Positions 48,892 to 63,657 of a DNA stretch of 64,000 bases are shown piece after piece; position 1 is the stretch's first letter, and each line of letters begins with the position of its first letter. The stretch covers positions 4,960,001 through 5,024,000 of the forward strand of contig NZ_CP050854.1 in the NCBI RefSeq assembly GCF_017569925.1, read 5' to 3'. The translations under genes and the position numbers were made by a program. This stretch comes from Brenneria izadpanahii (GTDB lineage Bacteria > Pseudomonadota > Gammaproteobacteria > Enterobacterales > Enterobacteriaceae). Below the pieces are notes generated by a model, which was given only the letters and a program-made list of their open reading frames with translations, was not told the origin of the DNA and made no database searches.

Positions 48892-48897
48892 TCTCCA

Positions 48898-48931
48898 GCC
48901 CGATGCCTCCTTATTTCATATCGGCATCGGG
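48898..48931 (+). terminator. Probable terminator of the GNAT gene
   Basis: CCCGATGCC pairs with GGCATCGGG around a 15-base loop, 7 bases after the stop, with T-rich sequence beginning about 10 bases later. The loop is long for an intrinsic terminator. Confidence 0.5.
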
Positions 48932-49112
48932 TATCAAATTGTTTTTCTCTTCTTTTTTTCACCAGCAAAGTGTTAACCTGCTCATAATCCAAATTTTTAT
49001 ACAAAGAAAGAGTTCTATGCCCTGAGCCTGGCTGATTATACTATGTAGCTCGTTTAGCTTAGGTGGGCTAGAGTCCCCTTTCTTACCTGTACAAGCAGGC
49101 AGAATTAGACTT

Positions 49113-50063
49113 ATGAGAAATAGAGAGCAACCTTTGGCTACACCATATCTGCAATTTGATCGCCGTCAATGGGCCGCTTTGCGCGATTCTGTTCCATTAA
49201 CGCTGACAGAAGAAGAAATAGTTAAACTTAAAGGGATTAACGAAGATCTATCCTTGGATGAAGTCGCTGAAATCTATCTGCCTTTATCCCGACTGCTTAA
49301 CTTCTACATTAGCTCAAACCTGCGACGTCAGGCGGTTTTGGAGCAGTTTTTGGGAACGGATGGCCAAAAGATCCCTTATATCATCGGTATTGCCGGCAGC
49401 GTAGCCGTGGGTAAAAGCACCACCGCTCGCGTTTTGCAAGCGCTACTCAGCCGCTGGCCGGAACACCGCAGCGTAGAGTTGATCACAACGGACGGCTTTC
49501 TGCATCCGAATAAGGTATTAAAAGATCGCAATCTGATGAAGAAAAAAGGCTTTCCGCAGTCTTATGACATGCATAGCCTGGTAAAATTCGTTTCCGATAT
49601 TAAATCAGGCGCGCCTAAAGTCATGGCGCCAACCTATTCTCATCTTATTTATGACATTGTTCCCGACCATCACAAAATAATACAACAGCCAGATATTTTA
49701 ATACTGGAAGGTTTGAATGTATTACAAAGCGGCATGGATTACCCCCACGATCCGCATAGGGTTTTTGTCTCTGACTTTGTTGATTTTTCAATTTATGTTG
49801 ATGCGCCCGAAGACTTATTAAAAAGCTGGTATATCAATAGGTTCCTAAAGTTCAGACAGGGCGCGTTTTCAGATCCCAGCTCATATTTTCATAACTACGC
49901 AAAGCTATCCGAGCAAGAGGCGATCGATATTGCATCTCAACTTTGGCAAGAAATAAATGGACTTAATTTAAAACAGAATATTCTACCGACTCGCGAGCGA
50001 GCCAGCCTTATTATGACAAAAAGCGCTAATCATGCCGTGGAACGCGTCCGTTTAAGAAAATAA
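49113..50063 (+). CDS. coaA: Pantothenate kinase CoaA (type I)
   Basis: 316 residues, the same length as in E. coli. It phosphorylates pantothenate, the rate-limiting step of coenzyme A synthesis, and is feedback-inhibited by CoA. The P-loop is GSVAVGKS at residues 95-102; [38 protein letters not shown] and [12 protein letters not shown] are family blocks. The ribosome site is weak. It converges with birA on a shared terminator hairpin. Confidence 0.97.
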   Translation: MRNREQPLATPYLQFDRRQWAALRDSVPLTLTEEEIVKLKGINEDLSLDEVAEIYLPLSRLLNFYISSNLRRQAVLEQFLGTDGQKIPYIIGIAGSVAVGKSTTARVLQALLSRWPEHRSVELITTDGFLHPNKVLKDRNLMKKKGFPQSYDMHSLVKFVSDIKSGAPKVMAPTYSHLIYDIVPDHHKIIQQPDILILEGLNVLQSGMDYPHDPHRVFVSDFVDFSIYVDAPEDLLKSWYINRFLKFRQGAFSDPSSYFHNYAKLSEQEAIDIASQLWQEINGLNLKQNILPTRERASLIMTKSANHAVERVRLRK

Positions 50064-50073
50064 ATATCAGCTT

Positions 50074-50102
50074 AGAATAAGGGGATAACATCCCCTTATT
50101 CT
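50074..50102. terminator. Bidirectional terminator between coaA and birA
   Basis: AGAATAAGGGGA pairs with TCCCCTTATTCT around TAACA, a 12-bp stem. Its right arm overlaps the birA stop codon (50101-50103). Confidence 0.78.
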
Positions 50103-51060
50103 ACAATCCTCTTAACGAGATCTCCCCGCCAATATACGGTGTGATTTCACCATCGCTTTCCAACAATAATGCGCCTTGTTGATCGATACCCCGATCAATT
50201 CCATGTATCTCTCTATTACCGATAATCAACTTAACAGGGCGATTGAAATAGTTGTCCAGCTGTTCCCAGCGGGAAATAAATGGAGACAGTCCTTGTTGTT
50301 CAAACATAGCCAGCGCATGTCTGAGTTCTGAAATCAGCGTAGCGGCCAGGATATTACGATCGACCGAGATCCCAGCTTCCTGAAGGTTTATCCATCCTTG
50401 ATTAATCACATTATCTGTCGGATCTCGCATCCGTAAATTAACACCGGCACCAATCACCAAGTGCGCCGCATCGCCCGTTTTTCCCGTCAGTTCAACCAGA
50501 ATTCCAGCCAGCTTGCGATCGTTCAGATACAGATCGTTAGGCCATTTTACACGAACCCCCTCGGCACCAAGCTTATGCAACACCTCGGACATGATTATCC
50601 CAATAACCAGGCTTACGCCAATAGCGGCTGCCGGGCCTTGTTCCAGACGCCAATATAATGATAAATAAAGGTTAGCGCCAAAAGGAGAAAACCACTGACG
50701 ACCGCGGCGTCCGCGCCCTGAGTATTGATATTCAGCAATACAGGCATCACCGGAGGACAGAGAATTAAACCGCTCTAGAATGTACTGGTTAGTTGAATCA
50801 ACTACCGGTAAAACAGTGACCCCACCTTCCGGTAGCGCACTAAGGATCTTTTCCTCATCCAGCAACTGCATCGGCGCAGGCAAGCAATACCCCTTTCCGG
50901 TGACGGTAAAAATATCAATCCCCCACTCTCGAAGCGTCTGGATATGTTTATTAATCGCCGCCCGACTCATTCCCAACATTTCACCCAGAACTTCCCCTGA
51001 ATAAAAGCCACCGTCGGACAGAATATTAATTAGTTTAAGAGGAACCTTAATATCCCTCAT
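50101..51060 (-). CDS. birA: Biotin ligase / biotin operon repressor BirA
   Basis: 319 residues. The N-terminal winged helix (residues 1-60, with [24 protein letters not shown]) binds the bio operator. The ligase domain carries the biotinyl-AMP loop [14 protein letters not shown], the substrate Lys/Asn segment [19 protein letters not shown] and an SH3-like C-terminal domain. It both represses biotin synthesis and biotinylates AccB. Its ATG overlaps the murB stop by four bases. Confidence 0.97.
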   Translation of the reverse strand: MRDIKVPLKLINILSDGGFYSGEVLGEMLGMSRAAINKHIQTLREWGIDIFTVTGKGYCLPAPMQLLDEEKILSALPEGGVTVLPVVDSTNQYILERFNSLSSGDACIAEYQYSGRGRRGRQWFSPFGANLYLSLYWRLEQGPAAAIGVSLVIGIIMSEVLHKLGAEGVRVKWPNDLYLNDRKLAGILVELTGKTGDAAHLVIGAGVNLRMRDPTDNVINQGWINLQEAGISVDRNILAATLISELRHALAMFEQQGLSPFISRWEQLDNYFNRPVKLIIGNREIHGIDRGIDQQGALLLESDGEITPYIGGEISLRGL

Positions 51061-52094
51061 GATAATACCTCAACAGCATTGACCTCTCCCCGAGCGGCAA
51101 TAAAACGAACTTCTGGCTCCAGCCAAATGCTAAATCGTTCAGCAACCTGATTGCGGATATGACGAGCTAGATTAACAACATCAAGACTCGTTGCATTACC
51201 TTGATTAATCAACACTAACGCCTGCTGGCTATGTACTGCGGCCCCCCCAACCTGAAACCCCTTCAGATGGCACTGGTCTATCAACCATCCCGCAGCCAGC
51301 TTAACCTGACCGTCAGGCTGCGAGTAATGGGGGGCATTAGGATATGTCTTCAGAATATCGGCGGCATTATCAGCCATAATAACAGGATTTTTAAAGAAGC
51401 TTCCCGCATTTCCAGTCACCGCGGGATCAGGCAGCTTACTGCCCCGCATATGACAGACCATATCGAATATTTGCCGAGGTGTTGCCGTTGCCGGATCCAG
51501 TTTGTTCAAATCACCATAACCTAACAGGGGGCGCCAGTTTTTATTCAAAAATAAACCGACGGCAACGATGGCGAATCCGTCCCGGTATTGATGTTTAAAT
51601 ATACTTTCCCGATAACCAAATTGACATTCGGAAGCGGTGAGGCGTTTTATCGTGCCGTGAGTCAAATCCAGTAAATCCACATACTCACATACGTCTTTTA
51701 ACTCTACGCCATAAGCGCCAATATTCTGAATAGGCGCGGAACCAACGCATCCTGGAATTAAAGCCAGATTCTCTAAGCCCGCTATCCCCAACGCGAGCGT
51801 ATGCTGCACCAGATAGTGCCAATTTTCGCCCGAACCGACGTGCAGGCGCCACCCATCAGTATCTTCTTTAACATCGATACCTTTAATACGGTTGAGCAGA
51901 ATTGTTCCCGAAAAATCTTCAAGGAAAAGCACATTACTCCCTTCCCCTAATAGGAGAACAGGGGTCTGTGATAAGCAGGCCGTTCGCCACCCGTCAATTA
52001 ATTGCTCTTGTGTATCCGCGATTGTGACTTGCGACGCGAAAACAGGTAATGCGAAGGTATGATACGGTTTTAGCGATATGACACTATTCGTCAT
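51057..52094 (-). CDS. murB: UDP-N-acetylenolpyruvoylglucosamine reductase MurB
   Basis: 345 residues, an FAD enzyme that makes UDP-N-acetylmuramate for peptidoglycan. Blocks are [13 protein letters not shown], the FAD-binding [36 protein letters not shown], the active-site [16 protein letters not shown] segment (here [13 protein letters not shown]) and the proton-donor Ser in [10 protein letters not shown]. Type I MurB length. Overlaps birA at the stop. The 230 bases upstream contain rrn T1 of the second operon. Confidence 0.97.
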   Translation of the reverse strand: MTNSVISLKPYHTFALPVFASQVTIADTQEQLIDGWRTACLSQTPVLLLGEGSNVLFLEDFSGTILLNRIKGIDVKEDTDGWRLHVGSGENWHYLVQHTLALGIAGLENLALIPGCVGSAPIQNIGAYGVELKDVCEYVDLLDLTHGTIKRLTASECQFGYRESIFKHQYRDGFAIVAVGLFLNKNWRPLLGYGDLNKLDPATATPRQIFDMVCHMRGSKLPDPAVTGNAGSFFKNPVIMADNAADILKTYPNAPHYSQPDGQVKLAAGWLIDQCHLKGFQVGGAAVHSQQALVLINQGNATSLDVVNLARHIRNQVAERFSIWLEPEVRFIAARGEVNAVEVLS

Positions 52095-52282
52095 AGTATG
52101 AGTACTCTTTAGATCAGATATTCCATAGTCTACCTGATCCAGAACGGATATTTGCGCGGTTTTATCTTAATAACGAATGTGGCGTACAACGTAAATTGAA
52201 AGGGTTTTTATTCCATCCGCAACGTCCAAATCCCGCTGTCCCGCGCCGGCGACCGCTCTCCCATCAAACTCGAACTGCACGC

Positions 52283-52315
52283 AAAACAAAAGGCCCAGTC
52301 TTTCGACTGGGCCTT
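52283..52315 (-). terminator. rrn T1 terminator, second operon
   Basis: The same hairpin as the first operon's T1 (AAGGCCCAGTC / GACTGGGCCTT), followed by TTTTGTTTTG on the - strand. No T2-like hairpin follows in the 180 bases before murB. Confidence 0.94.
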
Positions 52316-52327
52316 CCGCCTGATTTG

Positions 52328-52447
52328 ATGCCTGGCAGTTCCCTACTCTCACATGGGGAGACCCCACACTACCATCGGCGCTTCGGCGTTTCACTTCTGA
52401 GTTCGGCATGGGGTCAGGTGGGACCACCGCGCTATCGCCGCCAGGCA
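52328..52447 (-). rRNA. rrf: 5S ribosomal RNA, second operon
   Basis: 120 bases, with the same ends and sequence as the first 5S copy. Confidence 0.97.
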
Positions 52448-52629
52448 AATTCTGTTTTATCCCAACCGTCGCAGTTTTCTCTGCAACCATCGGAACCAAT
52501 CTTCGAACAAGCTGAACTTCTCTGAGTCTATTCGTATCATCCTGATACTCACCCCCACGGGGCCAGTGCTCCGCACCGTTCAAAATCGTTACCGACGATT
52601 TTGTCTCTCTAAAACACCTTCGGTGTTGT

Positions 52630-55638
<3,009 letters not shown>

Positions 55639-55786
55639 TCACAACCCGAAGGTGTTTCGTAAAACACGTTCGCGCCGTGATTATTTGAGAGACTCTGATA
55701 CAACCAAACCACATCTCAATACTGCACGGAGAGACAGGTTCAGCCGCATCGTTTCAAATTTCAGCTTGTTCCAGATTGTTAAAGAG

Positions 55787-55798
55787 CATAATACTTCA
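55787..55798 (-). promoter_or_regulatory. boxA antiterminator before the second 23S gene
   Basis: TGCTCTTTAACA on the - strand, at the same relative position as in the first operon. Confidence 0.85.
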
Positions 55799-55835
55799 CA
55801 GCATACTGTTCCCAATACGCTCTGAAGTCTTTATA

Positions 55836-55911
55836 TGGTGGAGCTATGCGGGATCGAACCGCAGACCTCCTGCGTGCAAAGCAGGCGCTCTCCCAGCTGA
55901 GCTATAGCCCC
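55836..55911 (-). tRNA. alaU: tRNA-Ala(TGC), second operon spacer
   Basis: A 76-base gene identical to the first-operon copy, anticodon TGC. The spacer to tRNA-Ile (55912-56039) is unrelated to that of the first operon. Confidence 0.97.
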
Positions 55912-56039
55912 ATGACCTACACTTACAGCTACCTTTAGTACCACTCATAGAAGAGTTAATCCGTTTCCAGGCAAGGCGTGAAATGGCGAAGCATACTCTC
56001 GTATGCGAGTCATTTCACAACGCAGCATGGGAATGAATT

Positions 56040-56116
<77 letters not shown>

Positions 56117-56191
56117 ATTAAGGTATTTCTGCTCGTCATTTTCATCAGACAATCTGTGTGGACACTGCACTAACCTGTATCAGGCTTTTGG

Positions 56192-57732
<1,541 letters not shown>

Positions 57733-57883
57733 AAGATTTGTTTGATTCGCTTAATTAAAAGCTGTGCTCAAAGAATTAATAACTGTTTATTCGTAATGAA
57801 TTTACTGTTGTCACTCTTCAAGACTTTTTTATATCGTTGCCGATACGGTCTTGTGAGTGCCCACACAGATTGTCTGATTGAAT

Positions 57884-57895
57884 TGTTAAAGAGCA
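57884..57895 (-). promoter_or_regulatory. Leader boxA of the second rRNA operon
   Basis: TGCTCTTTAACA on the - strand, identical in sequence and context to the first operon. Confidence 0.88.
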
Positions 57896-57926
57896 GTGCC
57901 ACAATATCCTGTGGCGCGGGCGGCAT

Positions 57927-57954
57927 ATACTATGCTTTTCCGCAGTGAAGTCAA
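57927..57954 (-). promoter_or_regulatory. rrn P2 promoter, second operon
   Basis: On the - strand TTGACT (57949-57954), a 16-base spacer and TAGTAT (57927-57932), as in the first operon. Confidence 0.85.
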
Positions 57955-58023
57955 GCGATTATTGCCTGGCTTCCGACTTACCGCACAACAGCGCGAGCGC
58001 CGTTGCCGTGTCAGTGGGAGCGC

Positions 58024-58051
58024 ATTATAGGGACTTCTCGGCGGCTGACAA
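58024..58051 (-). promoter_or_regulatory. rrn P1 promoter, second operon
   Basis: On the - strand TTGTCA (58046-58051), a 16-base spacer and TATAAT (58024-58029). Upstream lies an A/T-rich stretch (58060-58070) suitable as an UP element. The -35 is stronger than the TTGCGA of the first operon. The whole gap to murI is promoter DNA. Confidence 0.86.
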
Positions 58052-58102
58052 GCGCTAAATGAAAAAAAATCCTCAAGCGCTTATTATTTACCCATCGCGC
58101 CA

Positions 58103-58960
58103 TTAAAGTGATAGTTTTTCCAGCGATGAAAAGCCGTAACGCTGTAATACAGGCCAAAGCGTCGCCACTTTAGGTGTTATCGCCAGACAATAAACCAGAT
58201 TCTTTTCCGCTGAGACAGGCGCATGCTCAAGGTTAGCGATAAGCCATGCCGTTCTCCTGGCGATAGCCGCCCCCGAATCAACCAGGCGAGTGCCGTTGGG
58301 CAACGCCAGATGCAGCTCATCCGCCAATAGAGGGAAATGCGTGCATCCGAGCACGACGGTGTCAGGCGGTTCCGGCAGCCGTAACCACGGACGCAAGACT
58401 TTTTGCAGCTCGTCTGTACTAATGTTTTCCCCTTGAAGTTTAGCCTCCGCCAGTTCAACCAGCTCGGAAGATCCCAGCAACAGTATCTGGCAGTCATTGG
58501 CGAAACGCGCGATAAGCTCATGCGTATAGGGCCGTTGCACGGTCGCGCGGGTGGCCAACAGCCCGACGACGCCATTGCGCGTCAGCTTAGCGGCAGGTTT
58601 AACCGCCGGAACAACGCCCACCACCGGGAAGCTAAAGCGTTCGCGCAGTGATGGAAGGGAAATGGTGCTGGCGGTATTACAGGCAATCACCACCAGCGCC
58701 AACCGGTGTCGTTGCTGGATTGCCGTAACAACGCTGAGAACACGTTCGATAATAAACTGCTGAGGCTTTTCGCCGTAAGGAAATGCCTCATTGTCGAACG
58801 CATAGATATAGTGAAGATCCGGCAATAATTGCCGGATTTCATTATAAACAGACAACCCGCCTACGCCGGAATCAAACACCAGCACGGTAGGACGGGCAGG
58901 CAGGTCAGAAGGTATAGCTTCCGGTGAGATAGTATTCTCGCCCTGCCGTACGGTAGCCAT
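58103..58960 (-). CDS. murI: Glutamate racemase MurI
   Basis: 285 residues from ATG 58960 (MATVRQGENTISPEA), the E. coli length; an upstream frame adds 15 residues of btuB overlap. It supplies D-glutamate for peptidoglycan. The cofactor-independent catalytic pair is visible: Cys in VIACNTASTISLP and Cys in VLGCTHFPLL. The N-terminal VFDSGVGGLSV and PYGEK motifs are present. Its start lies 56 bases inside the end of btuB, as in E. coli, so translation is likely coupled. The second rRNA operon follows directly. Confidence 0.96.
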   Translation of the reverse strand: MATVRQGENTISPEAIPSDLPARPTVLVFDSGVGGLSVYNEIRQLLPDLHYIYAFDNEAFPYGEKPQQFIIERVLSVVTAIQQRHRLALVVIACNTASTISLPSLRERFSFPVVGVVPAVKPAAKLTRNGVVGLLATRATVQRPYTHELIARFANDCQILLLGSSELVELAEAKLQGENISTDELQKVLRPWLRLPEPPDTVVLGCTHFPLLADELHLALPNGTRLVDSGAAIARRTAWLIANLEHAPVSAEKNLVYCLAITPKVATLWPVLQRYGFSSLEKLSL

Positions 58961-60752
58961 ATGCCGTCTCATAATCTTTATCAAACAGGTTGGCGATTCT
59001 ACCACGAACCGTTAGTTGGGGGGTTATCGGATATGAGGCGGAAAGATCGACCGTGCTGTAGCTTGGCAGGCGGCGTTGTTGAGCGTTAAATATACTTGGG
59101 CTGTTATCGTATCGTTTGCCGGTGTACTGATAAACGATATCCATATCAACATCAAACATGGTCCAGTCAATCTGGTATGAGGCTTTTTGCTTAGCGCGAC
59201 GCGCCAACACGCTATTATCCGAGTCCCGTCGAGGATCCAGGTATTCTAGCGTGAGACGATGACTAAATATCCCAGTATCAACGTTACCCGTCCACTCCAC
59301 GCCTTTTATGGTCGCTTTATCCGTATTGAAATACTTGCTGGTGGCAAAATCGTAATCAATCAGATTATCAACCTTGTTGCGGTAAGCGGATAAACGCCAT
59401 GACAACGGCCCGGTAAGCCCTTCCAATCCGGCTTCCCACTGAGACGACTCCTCTGCCTTAATATCTCTATTACCCCAGGTGCCGTATATCTGACCAAAAG
59501 CCGGAGCGCGAAACGCGGTTCCGTACGACACGGTGAAGCGATAGCCCGGTATAAATTCCCAGCCAGCGGCGCCCTGCCAGGTATTATGGCGATTATATTG
59601 GCTGCTATCGTCCGTCCGTACGGCGCCTTCTAATGTTACCTGATCAAAGTATTGTTGCTGGGCGGTAAGATAGAACCCAGTGTTTTCACGCGCATGTCCT
59701 TCATTGCCCGTGCCCGGCTTGTTCTCTTCCCTCCGCCAGTCAGCACCGGCGCTCACCGAACCATGCGCTATTTGTAACGTATTGCCCCATAATACGCTGC
59801 GCTGCGTCACTTCATTCAATGAGTAGCCGGGGGCATAGTTCCCTTGGTCGGATTCGAAATTATAATCTTTATATGTCTGATAACTTGCAATAAATTGCGA
59901 TGAAAAATCGTTATGTTGGAATCGCAGGCCGCCATCAAAATTCCGGCTGTATAGCTGCCGCGTATCGCTGCTGCCGGCAGAGGTTTGATCGTAATCGGTC
60001 TTATTGCCGTAGCCATAGGAGCGCACAAAACCGGACACAGAATCATTGAATCGCTGTTCTATGCTTCCCCAAAGAGCCTTGCTACGAAAGCCATCGTCAT
60101 CGTTATCGGCTGGAACGGATGACCTAGGGTAGACATTGAAACCCTGTGTTTCCTCAAAAGATCCGGCCAAACTTAACGCGGTATTATCTCCGATATGCTG
60201 ACGAATGCTGCCATCATAGATTTGATATTTATGCGAACCCATGCCCGCTTCCAGTTTTCCGCCATCCGTCTCTTTTTGAGTAATGATATTAATTACCCCG
60301 CCGATGGCTTCCGAGCCATAAACAGCCGAGCGAGGGCCGCGGATATATTCAATACGCTGCACCAGCGTCATCGGTATCTGATTAAAATCAACGCTACCGA
60401 TCACTCCCGGCGAGGCCATGCGAACCCCATCAATCAAGACGAGCACATGACTGGAATTGGTTCCGCGAATAAACATCGACGCGCTTTGCCTCATCCCCCC
60501 GTTCTGCGCGATATCCACGCCCGGCAGACGGCGCATAACATCCGTCAGGTTTTTTGCCTGCCAGCGGTCGATATCTTCGCGGGTAACGATATCTACCGGG
60601 GCAAGAACAGAAGAAACGGGTTGAGGAACGCGGTTAGCCGTAACGACGATATCACCGTCACGCTCTTGAGATGAATCCGTATTGTCTTGCGCCCAGACGG
60701 GAAAGGCCGTGACAGAGAACACTGTCGACAGCAATATTTTTTTATTAAGCAT
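58905..60752 (-). CDS. btuB: TonB-dependent vitamin B12 receptor BtuB
   Basis: 615 residues, an outer-membrane barrel that takes up cobalamin with TonB energy. The signal peptide is about residues 1-21 (ending FPVWAQ). The TonB box is DIVVTAN at about 34-40. The plug domain has LTDVMRRLPGVDIAQNGG, IRGTNSSHVLVLIDGVRM and EYIRGPRSAVYGSEAIGGVINIIT. The barrel ends with YYLTGSYTF and a terminal Phe. Expression is controlled by the riboswitch upstream. Last 56 bases overlap murI. Confidence 0.97.
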   Translation of the reverse strand: MLNKKILLSTVFSVTAFPVWAQDNTDSSQERDGDIVVTANRVPQPVSSVLAPVDIVTREDIDRWQAKNLTDVMRRLPGVDIAQNGGMRQSASMFIRGTNSSHVLVLIDGVRMASPGVIGSVDFNQIPMTLVQRIEYIRGPRSAVYGSEAIGGVINIITQKETDGGKLEAGMGSHKYQIYDGSIRQHIGDNTALSLAGSFEETQGFNVYPRSSVPADNDDDGFRSKALWGSIEQRFNDSVSGFVRSYGYGNKTDYDQTSAGSSDTRQLYSRNFDGGLRFQHNDFSSQFIASYQTYKDYNFESDQGNYAPGYSLNEVTQRSVLWGNTLQIAHGSVSAGADWRREENKPGTGNEGHARENTGFYLTAQQQYFDQVTLEGAVRTDDSSQYNRHNTWQGAAGWEFIPGYRFTVSYGTAFRAPAFGQIYGTWGNRDIKAEESSQWEAGLEGLTGPLSWRLSAYRNKVDNLIDYDFATSKYFNTDKATIKGVEWTGNVDTGIFSHRLTLEYLDPRRDSDNSVLARRAKQKASYQIDWTMFDVDMDIVYQYTGKRYDNSPSIFNAQQRRLPSYSTVDLSASYPITPQLTVRGRIANLFDKDYETAYGYRTAGREYYLTGSYTF

Positions 60753-60759
60753 TTATCGA

Positions 60760-60783
60760 GCATCCAAACGATATAGAGGATGC
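60760..60783 (-). promoter_or_regulatory. btuB ribosome-site hairpin (riboswitch output)
   Basis: On the - strand GCATCC and GGATGC pair around a 12-base loop that includes GAGG-free AT-rich sequence, directly ahead of the btuB ATG at 60752. It corresponds to the inhibitory hairpin stabilised when cobalamin is bound in E. coli btuB. Confidence 0.7.
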
Positions 60784-60799
60784 CGCACTACCATGATGA

Positions 60800-61055
60800 A
60801 TAGCACGCGATGATCATGGTCACTGCGACGTATACCGGCAGGTCTTCGGGCTTGGGGCCGCTGTTACTTTGATTCCCGAAACATCGTTCGTGATCGCCAT
60901 GATTCGCAATAAACGTTGGTAACAACCGTTCGTAACAACAAAGAGCGATGACTTCCCATCTTTAACAAGACAGTGTCTGCATCATGCTATCGCTCTGACT
61001 ACCCTTACCGCTGCGCGTCAGCTCCAGATTCACACTGGATTCCCTTTTAACTTGT
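60800..61055 (-). promoter_or_regulatory. Adenosylcobalamin riboswitch of btuB
   Basis: On the - strand it shows the successive conserved blocks of the E. coli btuB element: GGGAATCCAGTGTGAATCTGG, GAGCTGACGCGCAGCGGTAAG, GACACTG, GGGAAGTCATC, then CCCGAAGACCTGCCGG. The central variable arms differ in sequence. The rest of the 463-base gap (61056-61215) is the leader and promoter region of trmA. Confidence 0.95.
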
Positions 61056-61215
61056 AATAAAAGGCCGGATTTTCATGCTACGATCGCGCTACTCGGAGGT
61101 CTAGTCTCTTATTTCATTACAGAGTAATAACATTGTAAAGCTGGACTTCCCAGCCGGATTACCTGGATTTTCCGGCCAATATAGCCATTTTTGATGCCGT
61201 TCAGATGAGAAAACC

Positions 61216-62319
61216 ATGACGCCAGAGAACTTGCCCGTTGAACAATACGACAACCAGTTAGCACAAAAAACAGAACGTCTTAGCAACATGATGGCATCAT
61301 TTAATGCGCCTAAACCTGCTGTTTTTCGTTCCCCCGCCAGCCATTACCGAATGCGCGCAGAGTTCCGCATCTGGCATGACGGCGACGATCTTTACCACAT
61401 CATGTTCGATCAACAGACCAAGCAGCGTATTCGCGTCGATCGGTTTCCGGCGGCCAGCGAATTGATAAACCGGTTGATGCCTGCATTGATCGCCGCTCTG
61501 CGGCCCAATCCTATTCTGCGTCGCAAACTGTTCCAGATTGATTATCTTTCCACCATGAGTGGCGAAGTAGTGGTTTCCATGCTGTATCACCGGGCGTTGG
61601 ATGATGAATGGCGGCAGCATGCCGGCGCGCTGCGCGATGAACTGCGTACGCAGGGGTTTCAATTGCAACTGATTGGCCGCGCGACAAAAACCAAGATCTG
61701 CCTGGATCGGGATTATGTCGACGAATGTCTGCCCGTCGCCGGGCGCGATATGATTTACCGGCAGGTTGAGAACAGCTTTACCCAACCCAACGCGTTCATC
61801 AACATTCAAATGCTGGAATGGGCGCTGGACGCGACAAAAGGTTCGACGGGGGATCTGCTGGAGCTGTATTGCGGCAACGGAAATTTCTCACTGGCGCTGG
61901 CGCGTAATTTTGATCGCGTGCTGGCGACCGAAATCGCCAAGCCGTCGGTCGCCGCCGCGCAATACAATATTGCCGCCAATCACATTGATAACGTGCAAAT
62001 TATCCGTATGTCGGCGGAAGAGTTTACGCAAGCCATGAATGGCGTTCGCCCGTTCAAGCGTTTACAAGGCATCGATCTGACAGACTATCGCTGCGAAACC
62101 ATTTTCGTCGATCCCCCGCGTAGCGGGCTGGATACGGAAACCGTCAAGCTGGTACAGGCTTATCCGCGTATTCTTTATATTTCCTGCAATCCCGAAACGC
62201 TGCGCCATAATCTGGAAACGCTGACGGAAACTCATCAAATCAGCCGGCTGGCGCTGTTTGACCAATTCCCCTACACCCACCATATGGAATGCGGCGTGCT
62301 GCTTGAGAAACGCCAGTAA
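61216..62319 (+). CDS. trmA: tRNA (uracil-5-)-methyltransferase TrmA
   Basis: 367 residues. It makes m5U54 in the T loop of all tRNAs and m5U341 in tmRNA. The N-terminal domain ([19 protein letters not shown]) is followed by the S-adenosylmethionine site [15 protein letters not shown], the [10 protein letters not shown] motif and the catalytic nucleophile Cys in [16 protein letters not shown]. Divergent from btuB as in E. coli. Confidence 0.97.
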   Translation: MTPENLPVEQYDNQLAQKTERLSNMMASFNAPKPAVFRSPASHYRMRAEFRIWHDGDDLYHIMFDQQTKQRIRVDRFPAASELINRLMPALIAALRPNPILRRKLFQIDYLSTMSGEVVVSMLYHRALDDEWRQHAGALRDELRTQGFQLQLIGRATKTKICLDRDYVDECLPVAGRDMIYRQVENSFTQPNAFINIQMLEWALDATKGSTGDLLELYCGNGNFSLALARNFDRVLATEIAKPSVAAAQYNIAANHIDNVQIIRMSAEEFTQAMNGVRPFKRLQGIDLTDYRCETIFVDPPRSGLDTETVKLVQAYPRILYISCNPETLRHNLETLTETHQISRLALFDQFPYTHHMECGVLLEKRQ

Positions 62320-62360
62320 TCATGCGGCAAGGCAGGTGGTCTTTACTCGCCTGCCGTACG

Positions 62361-62744
62361 TCATACCTCCGGGGCGTCATTCTCTTTGGCGGATTTCCGG
62401 GCTTTTAGCTTGAAGCCGATCCAGAACACCAATGCCACGCACAGAATTGAGGGCACAAAGTTTGAGCCTATACTGGGATACTCAACGCGCACGATCGCGC
62501 TGTAGAGCAACAGCCCCAGTAAAAAACAGGCGGCCACCAGCAGGGGAGCCTCTTCCGACATACTGCGGCTCATATATCGCTGGTGAAGGCAATAGATGGA
62601 TAAAATCAGCGTAATGATGGGAAATATCGAAAACGGCACCAGCGCGCTAAACAACGCAGAAAATGAACCGTTAATGGATAAACCCGCGACCAACGCTAAA
62701 ATCAGCGTACCTTTTTCTCCATAATGGTAGGATTGTTCTGTCAT
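62361..62744 (-). CDS. yijD: YijD family inner-membrane protein (DUF1422)
   Basis: 127 residues with four hydrophobic segments ([74 protein letters not shown]) and a charged C-terminal tail. Function unknown. It is 90 bases downstream of fabR on the same strand, in the E. coli fabR-yijD order, and converges with trmA. A GGCAGG/CCTGCC hairpin lies in the 41-base gap to trmA. Confidence 0.92.
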   Translation of the reverse strand: MTEQSYHYGEKGTLILALVAGLSINGSFSALFSALVPFSIFPIITLILSIYCLHQRYMSRSMSEEAPLLVAACFLLGLLLYSAIVRVEYPSIGSNFVPSILCVALVFWIGFKLKARKSAKENDAPEV

Positions 62745-62834
62745 AGCTTTTCTCTTCTCTATAGCTGTTTATACCCTTCCATTTTCCAAGCCGGCTTCCG
62801 GCGCGCTGAAATCTATCGGGTATATACCAAAAAT

Positions 62835-63464
62835 TTACGACATACCTGCGTGGCTATCCTGCTCTTTGCGATACCAGTAGTAGGCGCCTTTGGAAATCAT
62901 GCGCAGTTGCAATACCAGCCTCTCCTCCAGTTGTTTCCGCTGCTCCAGGCCGACATCCAGCGCCTCCGCCCCGGCGCTGAAAACAATGATGACCATCGCT
63001 TCCGCCTGCGCTTCCGCAAAACTGCGTGGAATATGATTTTCGACTTCCAGATAATCCGCCAGTTCAGCAATAAAATGCTGAATCTCGCGCGCGACAGCGG
63101 CGCGAAACGCGGCGGAAGTCCCCGAACGCTCGCGCAATAACAGCCTGAAGGCATTAGGGTTATTGCCGATAAACTCCATAAAGGTTGAGACCGACGTTTT
63201 TATCACGCTGCCGCTTTTGGCAATTCGTTGCCGCGCCTGGCGCATCAGCTGGCGCAGCATCAGGCCGCTTTCATCGACCATCGTTAACCCGAGCTCATCC
63301 ACATCACGGAAGTGACGATAGAAAGACGTCGGCGCGATGCCGGCCTCACGCGCGACCTCGCGTAAACTCAGGCTGGCAAAACTGCGCTCCGCGCTTAACT
63401 GGCTGAATGCCGCTTCAATGAGGGAACGACGCGTCCGTTCTTTTTGTTGTGCTCTGACACCCAT
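62835..63464 (-). CDS. fabR: Unsaturated fatty-acid biosynthesis repressor FabR
   Basis: 209 residues from ATG 63464 ([20 protein letters not shown]), the start that matches E. coli; the open frame extends 41 codons further without family similarity. A TetR-family HTH ([20 protein letters not shown]) is followed by a ligand-binding domain nearly identical to E. coli ([20 protein letters not shown]). It represses fabA and fabB according to the acyl-CoA/ACP unsaturated pool. The C-terminal tail (EQDSHAGMS) differs from and is shorter than that of E. coli. Divergent from sthA. Confidence 0.95.
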   Translation of the reverse strand: MGVRAQQKERTRRSLIEAAFSQLSAERSFASLSLREVAREAGIAPTSFYRHFRDVDELGLTMVDESGLMLRQLMRQARQRIAKSGSVIKTSVSTFMEFIGNNPNAFRLLLRERSGTSAAFRAAVAREIQHFIAELADYLEVENHIPRSFAEAQAEAMVIIVFSAGAEALDVGLEQRKQLEERLVLQLRMISKGAYYWYRKEQDSHAGMS

Positions 63465-63657
63465 TATCCTGCCCAAACCATCCGTATTTCTCTCCAGAAA
63501 AGCACTATAGCAAACTTTATTGTCAGCATACTGAGACAAAGTCTGCCACATTAAAAATGTGATCATAGGTTTCCATAATAAATACAAGGGTTATTGGGTT
63601 GCACCCTGGCGCATGTTACAATGTCGTTATCGCCTTGTATGGAATGAGTTACTTACT